In this document: piece after piece, positions 25,722 through 35,215 of the stretch
How the letters are laid out: every line of letters begins with the position of its first letter
Numbering within the stretch: position 1 is the first letter of the stretch
Assembly (NCBI GenBank): GCA_013335405.1
Contig: JAAXVR010000019.1
Span: 1-55,635 of the forward strand
DNA from: Chlorobiaceae bacterium
GTDB taxonomy: Bacteria > Bacteroidota > Chlorobiia > Chlorobiales > Chlorobiaceae
Direction of reading: 5' to 3'
Length of the DNA: 55,635 nt
Made by a program: the position numbers and the translations under genes
Notes under the pieces: model-generated
Told to the model about the DNA's origin: nothing
Databases searched by the model: none
Seen by the model: only the letters and a program-made list of their open reading frames with translations

Positions 25722-26193
25722 GGATGCCTCGAGCCGGTTAACTGATTTAAAAGGTATTATTCTTTTCTGTTTTCGATATTAAACGGTTTTTCCGGTCTAA
25801 ACCGTTCCTTCTGCCGGGCCCTATATTTTAAGGAGAGGCCGGTCCCTTATGCCGAATTGCAATTCTGCCTGATATGAGCCGCTCGGGCATCATTGAAGCA
25901 TTGCCAGAAGAGCCGGGTTATTGGTATTGACGCACAAGGGCAGGGCTGATCACTCCTGTTTATCCGTTTTACCGGATGAACAGGGCAAGGTGTTCTCCTG
26001 CTGCCCGAACGGTAACCGGCACGGCCGTTCTGTCGATCCATTGAAACGTTTCGTGACGGGGGGCTGTTGTTGAAAAGAATCATGATCTGATCGATATGCC
26101 GCATCTTGAACGCTTGCGCCTCTTCTATCGATTCAATCAGTATCAGCGCCTTCTTGTCGGCTGATTATACGTAAATACTCTTGCGATATTCCA
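25722..26193. other. Intergenic region between divergent genes
   Basis: 472 bp separating DUF2892 (minus) from the SdiA-regulated-type gene (plus). A frame on the minus strand (25847-26104) is rich in Arg, Pro and Cys and is not convincing. Promoters of both genes should be here. No repeat or RNA gene recognised. Confidence 0.35.
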
Positions 26194-27141
26194 ATGAGGT
26201 CTGCCATACCCGATTACTTTTCCCTCTTCAACTGCATTTCTTCGTCAGTATGTCTGAAAAGGCGCAACACCCTGATTTCAGCCCTTTTTTTTATCTCAAT
26301 GCATCTCCTGTTTGGAGTAAACGATGCTTTTGCTGCTCCACCCGGCCTGCTTGCCCGATATGATGTTGCAGGAAGACCTTCACGAATGCTCACCCTGCCC
26401 TCTTCGCTGCATGAAATATCCGGTATCGCTGTTTCAAGTGACGGAAAGCTGTTCGCGCACGATGATGAAGTTTCCATGGTCTTTCAGCTCGATCCGGCTG
26501 ACGGAAAGGTTGTGAAACGGTTCGATGTGGTAACAAACCAATGGTTCGGGAAAGGGAGGATAGAGGACGATTTCGAGGATATCGCCATTGCAGGCAGTCG
26601 TTTTTTCCTGGTAACCAGCAAAGGAACGATCTATGAGTTCAGGGAGGGGAAAAACGGGGAAAAAGTACAGGCGGCCACCTACAGGACCGGACTCGGCAAA
26701 CACCATGAAGTTGAAGGGTTGTGCTATGATCCTCCGAGCAGATCACTGCTTCTTACCTGTAAAAGCATAGCTCCGAAAGCGGGGAGAAGAAAAGGAAGCC
26801 GACCGGTTTATTCTTTTTCCATTGCATCCTCGTCGTTACTTGAAAAACCGCGTTTCGTGATCGATGCAGTGCATGTGGCCGGTCAGGCCGACATGAAGGA
26901 TTTCCAGCCATCAGCCATTACCAGGAATCCTCATTCCGGATCGTTTTTCGTGCTCTCGTCAAAATCAAGGCTGATTGCGGAAATCGAACCACACGGAGGG
27001 GCCCTTCTTGGTGTCAGGAAACTTTCTCCGGCATATCATCCCCAACCTGAAGGAATAGCGTTTCTCGGAGGTGATTCGCTGCTCATCGGCAATGAAGGTC
27101 TGCTCCATGGAACGATTTCCGTATACGGGATGCGGCAGTGA
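26194..27141 (+). CDS. SdiA-regulated-type beta-propeller protein
   Basis: A 315-residue exported protein. The hydrophobic stretch LISALFFISMHLLFGVNDAFA ends near residue 48 and is probably a signal peptide; the ATG at 26194 would give a long basic n-region, so the true start may be a little later. The mature part shows the propeller repeats LHEISGIAVSSDGKLFAHDD, RIEDDFEDIAIAGSRFFLVTS, HEVEGLCYDPPSRSLLLTCK, and PEGIAFLGGDSLLIGNEG, with the conserved acidic EDFEDIA and HEVEG residues of this family (also near phytase-like and esterase-like propellers). Enzymatic role unknown; calcium-dependent phosphoesterase activity is conceivable. It lies 227 bp before the outer-membrane kinase-like gene. 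Confidence 0.75.
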   Translation: MRSAIPDYFSLFNCISSSVCLKRRNTLISALFFISMHLLFGVNDAFAAPPGLLARYDVAGRPSRMLTLPSSLHEISGIAVSSDGKLFAHDDEVSMVFQLDPADGKVVKRFDVVTNQWFGKGRIEDDFEDIAIAGSRFFLVTSKGTIYEFREGKNGEKVQAATYRTGLGKHHEVEGLCYDPPSRSLLLTCKSIAPKAGRRKGSRPVYSFSIASSSLLEKPRFVIDAVHVAGQADMKDFQPSAITRNPHSGSFFVLSSKSRLIAEIEPHGGALLGVRKLSPAYHPQPEGIAFLGGDSLLIGNEGLLHGTISVYGMRQ

Positions 27142-27368
27142 GGATCGTCTTTCTGCCGTTCCCCGTAAGGTGGTGAAGAAAATAGGCTTTATTTTTCCCC
27201 GGGGTATTCACTAACTTGAAAGGTTGACGATTGTGCACAGTCACATTGCTGTTACCCTGTTCTTCCGGGTTTCCCTGCTATCGTTCCGATCATATGGTTT
27301 TTCAAAGGAGGTCGTTTCTGTTCCTCAATGAACCCGGCGGATTTTTCCATCAAACTTGTCATTATGCT

Positions 27369-30119
27369 ATGAAATCATTTATCAAAAGTGTTTCATGTGC
27401 GCTCGCGGTATCGTGCACATCCGTGGTGTTCCCGGTCTTGGGCAAGGCCCAGCCGGTCAAGCTTCCCTTCGATACGGTCACCGGAAAATCGATGGTCACC
27501 GTGGTCCCCGGTTCAGAATACAGGGCCAGTGCCCTGCATACCCTTATATTCGGAACTCACTGGCGCTCTTTGTGGACAACGCCCATCGAAATCCCGGTCC
27601 TCGATCTCGGCTCATTTGCCGGCGGCCTGAAACCGATCGAAAAAGGGGGCGGCTTTCAGACGATACGCCTGAGCTTCAGGGGTGCTGACGGAAAGCAGTA
27701 CAGGTTCAGGACCCTTGACAAGGATCCTGCGAGGGGGATGCCGCCAAAATTGCGCAATACGGTTGTTTCCGATGTGGTCCAGGACCAGGTGAGTACATCG
27801 AATCCTGTTTCGGGTCTCGTCATTCCTCCTCTTCTCGATGCCGCAGACGTTTATCATGTCATTCCGAAAATATTCGTCATGCCTTACGATCAGCGGCTTC
27901 TGGGCGAATACTACAATGAATTCGCCGGTCTGGTGGGTACCCTGGAAGAATACCCGGAAGCTGGCGATGCGGCTGGTCACGGTTTTATGGACGCCGATGT
28001 CATTTCCGGAACGAATAAAATGTTCAACAGCCTCGAAGAGGACAGTGCCAACAAGGTCGATGCAAGGGCTTATCTGCGTGCAAGGCTTATCGATCTGTTC
28101 ATAGGCGACTGGGACCGCCATTCCGAACAGTGGCGCTGGGCAGGTTATCGCAGGGACGGACTCACTACATGGATACCTATTCCACGGGACAGGGACAATG
28201 CCTTTTCACGGCAGGACGGCATTTTTTCATGGATTATAAAACAGGTTATCCCTCAGGTCGAGGGTTTTGGTCCGGCTTTTCCTGACATAAAATACCTCAG
28301 CTGGTCCGGGAGGCCTCTTGATCGCCGTCTTTTTTCAGGAATAGGCCGCACCGAGTGGGATGATGTCACCAGGGAACTCAAGGCGAAACTGACCGACGAA
28401 GTCATCCACAATGCAGTATCGAGGATGCCCCGAGCCATGTATGAAATAGAAGGCAAAAAGCTTGAAAGCGACCTTCGTTCGAGGAGGGACCTTCTCGGAG
28501 ACGCTTCGCACGAGCTCTATACGCTCTATGCCGAAGATGTCGATATTTTTGCCAGCGACAAGGCGGAGATTGCTGAAGTGCACCGTCTCGAGAACGGTCA
28601 GGTGGACGTGTCCCTCAGCCGGCAAGACGTTTCCCCCGCTTCCGCTCAGAGGCTGCAGGTATTCCGCCGTGTTTTCAGTCCGCAGGAGACCAGTGAGGTC
28701 CGACTCTATCTCAGGGGTGGTGACGACAGTGTTACCGTAGATGGTCCGGTTTCCGGCAATGGCATAAAAGTCAGGGTTGTCGGTGGAGGAGGGGCGGACC
28801 GTTTCGAAGACCGTTCATCAAAACCGGTCTCCGGGGCAGGCCGGGTCGGCAAGAAGACTTATTTCTATGACAAGGGGGAGCATTCGCAGTTTACCGTAAC
28901 GAAATATACGGTTGTCGACCGCCGCAAGGTCAAGCCGGAGCCGTTGAATGACAGGGAGCGTTATGATTTCAGTCCGCGCGATTCCGGAAAGGAAGTTGTT
29001 GCAAACGTAACAGGTCTCAGACCTGACTACTCGTCCGACTACGGACCCTATCTCGGCTGGGGGGTTACGGTTGAAGACTACGGCTTCCGGGAGGAACCAT
29101 ACCGCTATTCCATGAAGTTCAGCGGGGGTGTGGCTCCATTCACCGATTTCCGCTACCAGATGCAGTTCCGCGGGGATTTCAGGACCCTTGTCAGGAACGC
29201 CAGCCTTCTGATCGAAACCGGTACCTCAGGTATGAACAACATCAATTTCTACGGGCTCGGCAACGAACGCTATTATCGAGGCAGCGGTCTGACGGAAGAA
29301 AATTTCGAGATACCAAACCAGATCACGACGATAAAGGCATCGCTTCGCTATCCGATGGACAGGAACTACCACTGGTCAGCAGGAATCGCGGGGAAATGGG
29401 TTGATCTCCAGATTGAATCCGGCTCTTTCATCGCAAACCATCCCGGTGAAGCACCCGGTATCGATGACGATTTTGCCGGAAGCTTCCATGTCGGATTCCA
29501 TTACGATTCACGGAAAAGTGGCGAGTTTATCGAGCTTTCTCCCCGAAAGCAGCAGGGACGGCTTGTCGGAGGGGAAAGCCGGGGCAATACCGCGGCTCTG
29601 TCCGGTATGCTTGTGGATCTGGAAGTTGCTCACTATCCTGAATTTATTGGCAACGAGAACTCCTTCACCAAGCTTCGCGGGGAGGTGCGCAAATATATTC
29701 CATTCTCTTCCACCGGTTATTCAAGGGTGGTGCTGAGAGCTGGCGGCGAGAAAATCTGGGGTGATTATCCTTTCTGGGAAGCGGCATACCTTGGTGGCTC
29801 CACCTCACTCAGAGGGTACGACCGTGAGCGTTTTGCCGGTGATGCATCGATTTATGCCGGTTCCGAACTCCGTCTCTACGCAGGCAACTTCAAATTTATC
29901 GTGCCGGTTATTTTCGGCCCTGTTGCATTTCTGGAAACCGGAAGGGTCTTTGTCAAGGGCGAGGATTCTTCCGCCTGGCACACCTCTGTCGGTGGCGGGT
30001 TGTGGTTCGGCTTTGTCGAATCCCGTTACAGTGCAAGTATCGTCTACGGTCACGGGTTCGATGATGGCAGGCTCATCGATAGCAGCGGTATCTATGTGAG
30101 AGCCGGCTTCAGTTTCTGA
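27369..30119 (+). CDS. Exported kinase-like domain fused to a BamA/TamA-type outer-membrane barrel
   Basis: A 916-residue protein from ATG 27369; a signal peptide occupies about residues 1-27. The part from ~40 to ~470 carries RLIDLFIGDWDRHSEQWRW (catalytic-loop-like, GDWDRH at 246-251) and IPIPRDRDNAFSR (metal-binding-like aspartates, 272-280). This recalls HipA/Fam20C/PI3K-type kinases (xDRH then D-NG/AF), with GKQYRFRTLDKDP near 108-120 as a possible nucleotide-lysine strand. A beta-rich linker with a VRVVGGGGADRFED pattern follows. The last ~330 residues are a surface-antigen D15/BamA-like barrel with GGSTSLRGYDRERF (RGY-type signature) and a terminal phenylalanine. Related proteins in Bacteroidetes often also have a metallophosphoesterase domain, which is missing here. 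Barrel: confident; kinase: inferred. Confidence 0.78.
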   Translation: MKSFIKSVSCALAVSCTSVVFPVLGKAQPVKLPFDTVTGKSMVTVVPGSEYRASALHTLIFGTHWRSLWTTPIEIPVLDLGSFAGGLKPIEKGGGFQTIRLSFRGADGKQYRFRTLDKDPARGMPPKLRNTVVSDVVQDQVSTSNPVSGLVIPPLLDAADVYHVIPKIFVMPYDQRLLGEYYNEFAGLVGTLEEYPEAGDAAGHGFMDADVISGTNKMFNSLEEDSANKVDARAYLRARLIDLFIGDWDRHSEQWRWAGYRRDGLTTWIPIPRDRDNAFSRQDGIFSWIIKQVIPQVEGFGPAFPDIKYLSWSGRPLDRRLFSGIGRTEWDDVTRELKAKLTDEVIHNAVSRMPRAMYEIEGKKLESDLRSRRDLLGDASHELYTLYAEDVDIFASDKAEIAEVHRLENGQVDVSLSRQDVSPASAQRLQVFRRVFSPQETSEVRLYLRGGDDSVTVDGPVSGNGIKVRVVGGGGADRFEDRSSKPVSGAGRVGKKTYFYDKGEHSQFTVTKYTVVDRRKVKPEPLNDRERYDFSPRDSGKEVVANVTGLRPDYSSDYGPYLGWGVTVEDYGFREEPYRYSMKFSGGVAPFTDFRYQMQFRGDFRTLVRNASLLIETGTSGMNNINFYGLGNERYYRGSGLTEENFEIPNQITTIKASLRYPMDRNYHWSAGIAGKWVDLQIESGSFIANHPGEAPGIDDDFAGSFHVGFHYDSRKSGEFIELSPRKQQGRLVGGESRGNTAALSGMLVDLEVAHYPEFIGNENSFTKLRGEVRKYIPFSSTGYSRVVLRAGGEKIWGDYPFWEAAYLGGSTSLRGYDRERFAGDASIYAGSELRLYAGNFKFIVPVIFGPVAFLETGRVFVKGEDSSAWHTSVGGGLWFGFVESRYSASIVYGHGFDDGRLIDSSGIYVRAGFSF

Positions 30120-30186
30120 CCGGTATTTCGTACTTTTGAACCGTCAGATCCCAATGCTGTTGTGACGGGTATTTTCCTGAAAAAAG

Positions 30187-30225
30187 AAAAATCCGGAATA
30201 CCAGCTCCGGGTTTTTCTTTTTTTC
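30187..30225 (+). terminator. Rho-independent terminator
   Basis: The stem AAATCCGGA / TCCGGGTTT (one G-T pair) with an 8-base loop is followed by TTTTTCTTTTTTT. It ends the transcript of the outer-membrane barrel gene and isolates it from the cyclase gene that starts at 30272. Confidence 0.8.
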
Positions 30226-30271
30226 TGTATGCAAAACAGCTCAGGAATCCTCCCCCTATTGAAGGGAATGT

Positions 30272-31387
30272 ATGAAGTTTCAGAAAAGGAGCTCCCGTAA
30301 AATAGCTTCGGTACTGTCGATCACTACCGAGTACCTGATGGCCTTTATGGCCTACTTTCTCCTGATGAAGGTTACCGAAAGCGCCCTGCTCGACGATACC
30401 CCGGCTTTCGACCTGCTTTCGTTCATACGCTTTCTGGCGATTGCGTTTGTTTCTGCTTTAACCGTGGCACTCGTAAACCTTTACGCGGTCATACCGCTGA
30501 CGCAGAAACTGAACTTTTTCCGCTCCATATTTCTGGGGACACTGGTTTATACCATTGCCGCCATGACAGGGATATTTCTTTACGTGTCGATCGAACACCT
30601 CATCCTGCATGCCGGCGGGTTCGGCGGCAGCGATTTCATCGCCGAGACAGGTCTTTATCTGCGGTTCGATTATTTTCCCTTGTTGCTGTTTCTGCTTCTG
30701 GTTTCCTATCCCATCAGAATTCTGCATGTCATTGTGAATCGTATCGGACTGAAAAACATCCTCGATGTGGTGTTCGATCGTTACCGGGTGGCTCATGAAG
30801 AAGAACGGGTTTTCATGTTCATGGACCTTTACGGTTCGACAATAGCTGCCGAAAAGCTCGGCCATGTCCGTTACCATAACCTGCTGGATGAACTGTTCAA
30901 TGATATCTCCGACGTGATCGCCAAGTACTCAGGGGAGATTTACCAGTATGTGGGGGATGCTGTCGTCGTTTCATGGGATATCCGACGCGGAACGGAAAAC
31001 ATGAACTGCGTTCGTTGTTTTTTTGAAATCAAGGCTGTCATGGAAGAACTGGGGGAAAGATACCGCAGTGCTTACCAGTTCGAGCCCCGGTTCAAAGCAG
31101 GTATGCATGCCGGGAAGGTAATCGCCGCCGAGGTTGGAGATTTCAAGAAAGAGGTCGCTTTCCACGGGGATACGGTCAATACTGCCTCGAGGATACAGGC
31201 GGCCTGCCTTGAGTTCAACACCCGTCTGCTTGTTTCGGAAGAGCTCTTCCTTTCATTTCCTGTCGGTTGCCTCAGGAATTACAGTACGGAGTTCATGGGC
31301 TGCATGAAACTCAAGGGGAGACTGAACGATATCTGCCTCTACCGAATAGAGTTCATGAACAGTCCAACCGTCACGGCCATTTTATGA
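30272..31387 (+). CDS. Membrane-bound class III nucleotide cyclase
   Basis: A 371-residue protein. Four membrane helices (about residues 15-33, 50-72, 85-107, 133-155) precede a class III cyclase domain (about 175-365). Metal-binding aspartates are D185 (FMFMDLYGST) and D229 (YQYVGDAVVVSW). The transition-state asparagine and arginine are N303 and R307 in FHGDTVNTASRIQ. The substrate-choosing region KKEVAFHGD keeps lysine and aspartate as in adenylate cyclases, but base choice (ATP, GTP or a pyrimidine) cannot be fixed by eye. Its 3' end overlaps by 17 bp the convergent gene for an HD-PycTM fusion protein, a likely reader or degrader of cyclic nucleotides. Confidence 0.9.
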   Translation: MKFQKRSSRKIASVLSITTEYLMAFMAYFLLMKVTESALLDDTPAFDLLSFIRFLAIAFVSALTVALVNLYAVIPLTQKLNFFRSIFLGTLVYTIAAMTGIFLYVSIEHLILHAGGFGGSDFIAETGLYLRFDYFPLLLFLLLVSYPIRILHVIVNRIGLKNILDVVFDRYRVAHEEERVFMFMDLYGSTIAAEKLGHVRYHNLLDELFNDISDVIAKYSGEIYQYVGDAVVVSWDIRRGTENMNCVRCFFEIKAVMEELGERYRSAYQFEPRFKAGMHAGKVIAAEVGDFKKEVAFHGDTVNTASRIQAACLEFNTRLLVSEELFLSFPVGCLRNYSTEFMGCMKLKGRLNDICLYRIEFMNSPTVTAIL

Positions 31388-32585
31388 AAGCGAAGCTGTA
31401 TAGAAGAATGGACGCCAGGAGGCCCAGCATGAAAATATCGTAGGAAATCCGCAGGAACCTGTATTTGTAATTGAGCACTTTGCCGAGGAAGTAGGTGTCC
31501 CGGATCATGTTGTCGATGTAGTAGTCCTTGTCCTTCAGCATCTCTTTCATGCCCCATTCGAACTCGTCAAGCTTCAGGTTGATGAATGTTCCGAAAAAAA
31601 GCAGGTTGGCTTTGCGCTCCCTGATTGATTCTTTCGTTGTTTTCGTCCTCGTTATTTTGGGTCTTGTTGCCAGTACGGAGGTTATGATCGTTGCAACACA
31701 GCTCAACAGGAGCACGAAGGTGGGGAGCATGAGCTGCGGGAACTCGTCCAGTTTTCTGACAAGAAGCGAAATGATGATGGAAAAAATCAGCGAGTTTGTC
31801 TGGATCATGATGTTGGCCTTGTGGTCCACTATTGCGCTGAAATCGACGTGATTTCTCGATGAGGTGCGGTAATAGACCTCCATGTTCCGCTCAAGACCCC
31901 TTTCCTGAACTGACTTGTCTTTTTTCTGCTTTTTCGGGTTTTCTCCGTGTTCATCCGTTTTTTCCGCACCTTCATCCTTAGCTGTTTTTTTTCTCAGCCG
32001 CTGGTAAAGGTCCACGAGGTTTTTCTGTCGCTCGGCATTGAACGTCAGGTTTGCGTATTTCGTATGGAAAGGGTTGTTCAGGAAAAAGCCGATATTAAGT
32101 TCAATCCATTCGATGTCGGTGAACGTGCGTTTTCCCTGTGTTTCTATTTCAATCCTTATCAGTTCGCTTTTTTCACGATAATCCGGTTTTCCGAGATGCG
32201 AGAGATCAGCGTCGCAAAGGATTTCTTCAAGGAGGCTTTCGGGATGCTGGGGGAGCTTCGTGGCAAAGATGCACCGGCAAACGAGATCGGTGTATTCCCG
32301 GGAGTACCCTTTTTCCATGAGGAACTCTCTTGCAAGTTCGGCACTTTTTTCTTCATGGCCATCAAGTCCGAATGTACAGCCGGTATCGTGAAACCAGGCG
32401 GCAACAAGGAGTACTTCAGTTTCCTTTTCAGATACAGCCATCCCGCAGGCGATTTCCCGGCATGTTTCGACGGTTTCGACGGTATGGGCATAATTGTGAT
32501 AGAGACACCAGTCGATGCCATGTTCCCTGAAAAGCCTGAAAACGTAATCGGCTGTCTGATCCAGAATCGATGCATCATTCCCCAT
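31371..32585 (-). CDS. HD phosphohydrolase fused to Pycsar-type membrane effector (DUF5706/PycTM)
   Basis: A 404-residue two-part protein. Residues 1-195 are an HD domain with H30 and H34 (YHNYAHT), H66-D67 (AAWFHDTG) and D127 (CDADLSH), the metal ligands of small HD hydrolases. A Lys/Glu-rich linker (198-232) leads to a DUF5706 module (about 235-404): RNHVDFSAIVDHKANIMIQT, then membrane helices at about 265-278 and 288-305 and a C-terminal one at 383-400. DUF5706 is the transmembrane effector type of Pycsar anti-phage systems, which is activated by cyclic pyrimidine nucleotides. The convergent neighbour is a class III cyclase. HD could hydrolyse the signal nucleotide; this is inference. ATG 32585 is the first start in the frame. 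Confidence 0.88.
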   Translation of the reverse strand: MGNDASILDQTADYVFRLFREHGIDWCLYHNYAHTVETVETCREIACGMAVSEKETEVLLVAAWFHDTGCTFGLDGHEEKSAELAREFLMEKGYSREYTDLVCRCIFATKLPQHPESLLEEILCDADLSHLGKPDYREKSELIRIEIETQGKRTFTDIEWIELNIGFFLNNPFHTKYANLTFNAERQKNLVDLYQRLRKKTAKDEGAEKTDEHGENPKKQKKDKSVQERGLERNMEVYYRTSSRNHVDFSAIVDHKANIMIQTNSLIFSIIISLLVRKLDEFPQLMLPTFVLLLSCVATIITSVLATRPKITRTKTTKESIRERKANLLFFGTFINLKLDEFEWGMKEMLKDKDYYIDNMIRDTYFLGKVLNYKYRFLRISYDIFMLGLLASILLYSFAFIKWP

Positions 32586-32769
32586 AAAAGCGCTACATTG
32601 CTATGTGGGCACCTCTGTTTCTTTGTTCCCGGACACTATTGATGCGTCGGTCCCGACGGACCGGAGCTCCTTTCGCCTTGCATTCGTGCGTCTGAAGAGA
32701 ATAAAGAGAGGTGACCATGGTTGATTAATCATATACCACTGCCCGGGGTTCCGGTTTTTCCATTATAAC

Positions 32770-33624
32770 ATGCAGCCCAAGTTAAGCGTTCACCGAAAAA
32801 TACCGGTATTTCTCCGTATCGCTTTCACGCTCCCTCTGCTGCTTGCTCTGTTGCTGAACGGTTCGGCGGAAGCCCGGGCCGGACGGGCGGGCGAGCTTAT
32901 TTCGGATGACGCAACAGGTTTTTACGGGGATTTCGGAAAAGTGTTCTCCGCACCTGCGCATTTCGACGGAAATGACTGGCTGACCGTTGCGGCAATTGCC
33001 GGCGCCACCGCTACCTCGGTACTGTTCCTTGATGAACCTGCAAGAGATTTTGCCCGGAACCGTCATACCCCTTTTCTCGATTCGGTCATGCCCGCTGGTG
33101 ATTACTATGGCCGTCTCCGGACGGGTTATGGTATCGGTTCCCTGATCTATCTCGGCGGCATTCTTGCCGGAGCCGACGATGTTCGTCTTACAGGCAGGGC
33201 GGTCATCGAAGCCCATACGTTTGCCCTGATGATTACCGGAGTGCTTAAAGCCACGGCAGGCAGGAGCAGGCCTTTCAGGGATGAAGGAAACATGCGCTTT
33301 TCCATGTTCACTCAGGATAATGCAAGCTGGTCGTTTCCTTCCGGTCATGCAGCTTCGTCTTTCGCGGTTTCTTCGGCGCTTGGCAGCAGGATACGAAGAC
33401 CCTGGGCAAGTGCCGGCCTCTACGCGCTCTCTGCCCTCACCTGCATGCAGCGCATATATGACGACAGACACTGGCTTTCCGACACCATCGTCGGTGCGGC
33501 AATCGGTACGGCAGTAGGTCTTGCTGTGGGTCATATGATCAATGATGAAGAGGAAGGGATGAAGCGCGGGAGCCTGGTGTCGCAAGAACCTGTACCGCTT
33601 ATCGGGGTGACCTTTTCGTTCTGA
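32770..33624 (+). CDS. PAP2-family phosphatase
   Basis: A 284-residue protein with an N-terminal signal peptide or anchor (about 14-37). The three phosphatase motifs are KATAGRSRPF (KxxxxxxRP), SFPSGHAAS (PSGH) and RIYDDRHWLSD (the R-x5-H-x3-D motif), the vanadium-haloperoxidase/PAP2 active site facing the periplasm. Hydrophobic segments around 74-92, 125-140, 150-166, 200-216 and 250-268 provide the membrane core. Substrates in the family are lipid phosphates such as phosphatidic acid, phosphatidylglycerol phosphate or undecaprenyl diphosphate. It starts 184 bp from the divergent HD-PycTM gene. Confidence 0.9.
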   Translation: MQPKLSVHRKIPVFLRIAFTLPLLLALLLNGSAEARAGRAGELISDDATGFYGDFGKVFSAPAHFDGNDWLTVAAIAGATATSVLFLDEPARDFARNRHTPFLDSVMPAGDYYGRLRTGYGIGSLIYLGGILAGADDVRLTGRAVIEAHTFALMITGVLKATAGRSRPFRDEGNMRFSMFTQDNASWSFPSGHAASSFAVSSALGSRIRRPWASAGLYALSALTCMQRIYDDRHWLSDTIVGAAIGTAVGLAVGHMINDEEEGMKRGSLVSQEPVPLIGVTFSF

Positions 33625-33668
33625 TGCGCTGGCGGCAGGCAGGTTATGGCCGTCATATCAGGCTCCCG

Positions 33669-35075
33669 TTATCCTTCAGGCAATGAGGACCGTTCTTTCA
33701 GATCGATGATTTTCGCTCCTATGCAGTCACCCCAAACATTGACGGTGGTCCTGCAGCGATCGAGGAACCAGTCGACGGCAAGGATCATGGCGATCCCTTC
33801 AACCGGCAGGTTCACGGCTTTGAGTACCATCACCATGGTTACGAGACCCGCTTCCGGAATGCCGGCGGCACCGATGGACGCAAGCGTGGCCGTAAGGAAT
33901 ACAATCATGAGATCGACCGGACCGAGGGCGATGCTGTTGGCCTGGGCAATGAAGATGACGGCCACTGCCTCGTAAAGAGCTGTTCCGTCCATATTGAGCG
34001 TTGCACCAAGCGGAAGCACAAACCCTGCGGTTCGTTCGGAAATACCGTTTTTTTGCTCTGCGCATTCCATGGTCACCGGCAAGGTCGCTGAACTCGATGC
34101 ACTCGAAAATGCCGTCAGCAGGGCAGGCGCGGTGTTCAGCGCATATTTCCCCGGAGGTGTTCTGCCGAAGATCTTAAGCAGCAGAGGCAGAGTGAACAGG
34201 CTGTGGATGAGGAGACCGGCAATGACGGTAACGATGTATTTTCCGATTTGAAGAAGTTCGGGCCAGAATCCACCGAACCCTCCCGATTCGCCGAGCCGTC
34301 CAGCAATGAGCGCTCCGATGCCGAACGGCGCAGCATACATGATCAGATGGATGATTGTCATCATGGCATCGTTCAGTCCGATGAAGAAATCAATCACGGG
34401 TTTTCCCTTCTCTCCTGTCATGGAGAGGGCAGCTCCGAGGAGCAGCGAAAAGGTGATGACCGGCAGAATGTCGTTATCAGCCATAGCCTTGAAGATATTC
34501 GACGGAACCAGGCCTGTCGCCATTTCTTTGAGGATCTCCCCGAAATTCCGCTCCTTCTGCGTGAAGCGCTTATCGGGTTCTTTGTCCAGCCTTGCTCTGT
34601 CAGTGTCAGCGGCAGGATGTGGTTCGGGATCTCCCTTCTCTTTCAGGACTGTTGTGTCCGCGAAGGTGCTTTCAGGATTGCGATCCGCAGAGGAGACATG
34701 GGGCTTGAAGTTCCGGTCGTTCAGATGCAGCGGGCTGTTTCCGTTTACTCCCGGTCGTATGAAGAGCACCAGCAAGATACCGGTTCCGACTGCAATTGCC
34801 GTTGTGGAAAGGAAATAGGTCATGGTGGCGGATCCGAGTGTCCCGAGTTTCCTTATATCTCCGAGCCGGGCAATGCCGCTGATCATTGCTGCGATGATGA
34901 GCGGCATGACAATCATCATGAGGAGTCTTATGAAGATTTTGCCTGCAAACTGCACGGATAGTCCGGTTTCCGGGAAAAAACCGCCAAGAAGGGTGCCTGC
35001 GACGATTCCAGCGAGAATGCCGAAAAGCGTTCTGTTGTTACGGTGTTTGCCGTTCCGGTTCATGGTTGTCTGCAT
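33669..35075 (-). CDS. Dicarboxylate/amino acid:cation symporter (DAACS)
   Basis: A 468-residue transporter of the GltP/DctA family. Signatures: [20 protein letters not shown] (early helix), [20 protein letters not shown] (serine-rich hairpin HP1), [17 protein letters not shown] (NMDGT, helix 7) and [20 protein letters not shown] (HP2). It takes up dicarboxylates or acidic amino acids with Na+ or H+. A hydrophilic insertion of ~70 residues (about 128-200), rich in Asp, Lys and Pro, lies in the loop between helices 3 and 4 and is longer than usual. It is on the minus strand, separated by 140 bp from the receiver genes and thus probably transcribed alone. Confidence 0.92.
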   Translation of the reverse strand: MQTTMNRNGKHRNNRTLFGILAGIVAGTLLGGFFPETGLSVQFAGKIFIRLLMMIVMPLIIAAMISGIARLGDIRKLGTLGSATMTYFLSTTAIAVGTGILLVLFIRPGVNGNSPLHLNDRNFKPHVSSADRNPESTFADTTVLKEKGDPEPHPAADTDRARLDKEPDKRFTQKERNFGEILKEMATGLVPSNIFKAMADNDILPVITFSLLLGAALSMTGEKGKPVIDFFIGLNDAMMTIIHLIMYAAPFGIGALIAGRLGESGGFGGFWPELLQIGKYIVTVIAGLLIHSLFTLPLLLKIFGRTPPGKYALNTAPALLTAFSSASSSATLPVTMECAEQKNGISERTAGFVLPLGATLNMDGTALYEAVAVIFIAQANSIALGPVDLMIVFLTATLASIGAAGIPEAGLVTMVMVLKAVNLPVEGIAMILAVDWFLDRCRTTVNVWGDCIGAKIIDLKERSSLPEG

Positions 35076-35215
35076 GCACTTGCTATGTCTGGAGTGATTT
35101 CGCTTCGTTTTCTGATGAACGGGGTCAGTTATTCCCGTTGATCGATTGCCGGATCGCCGACTGTCTGTTCCCGGAGAACACTTGATGCATTGCTGACCGG
35201 ATTTGCCGTACTTGT

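Noticed and set aside
25847-26104. 85-codon minus-strand frame between DUF2892 and the SdiA-regulated-type gene
   Set aside because: Arg/Pro/Cys-rich with no recognisable motif or ribosome binding site.
27231-27368. Longer start for the outer-membrane barrel protein
   Set aside because: The extra 46 residues precede a clear signal peptide that begins at ATG 27369.
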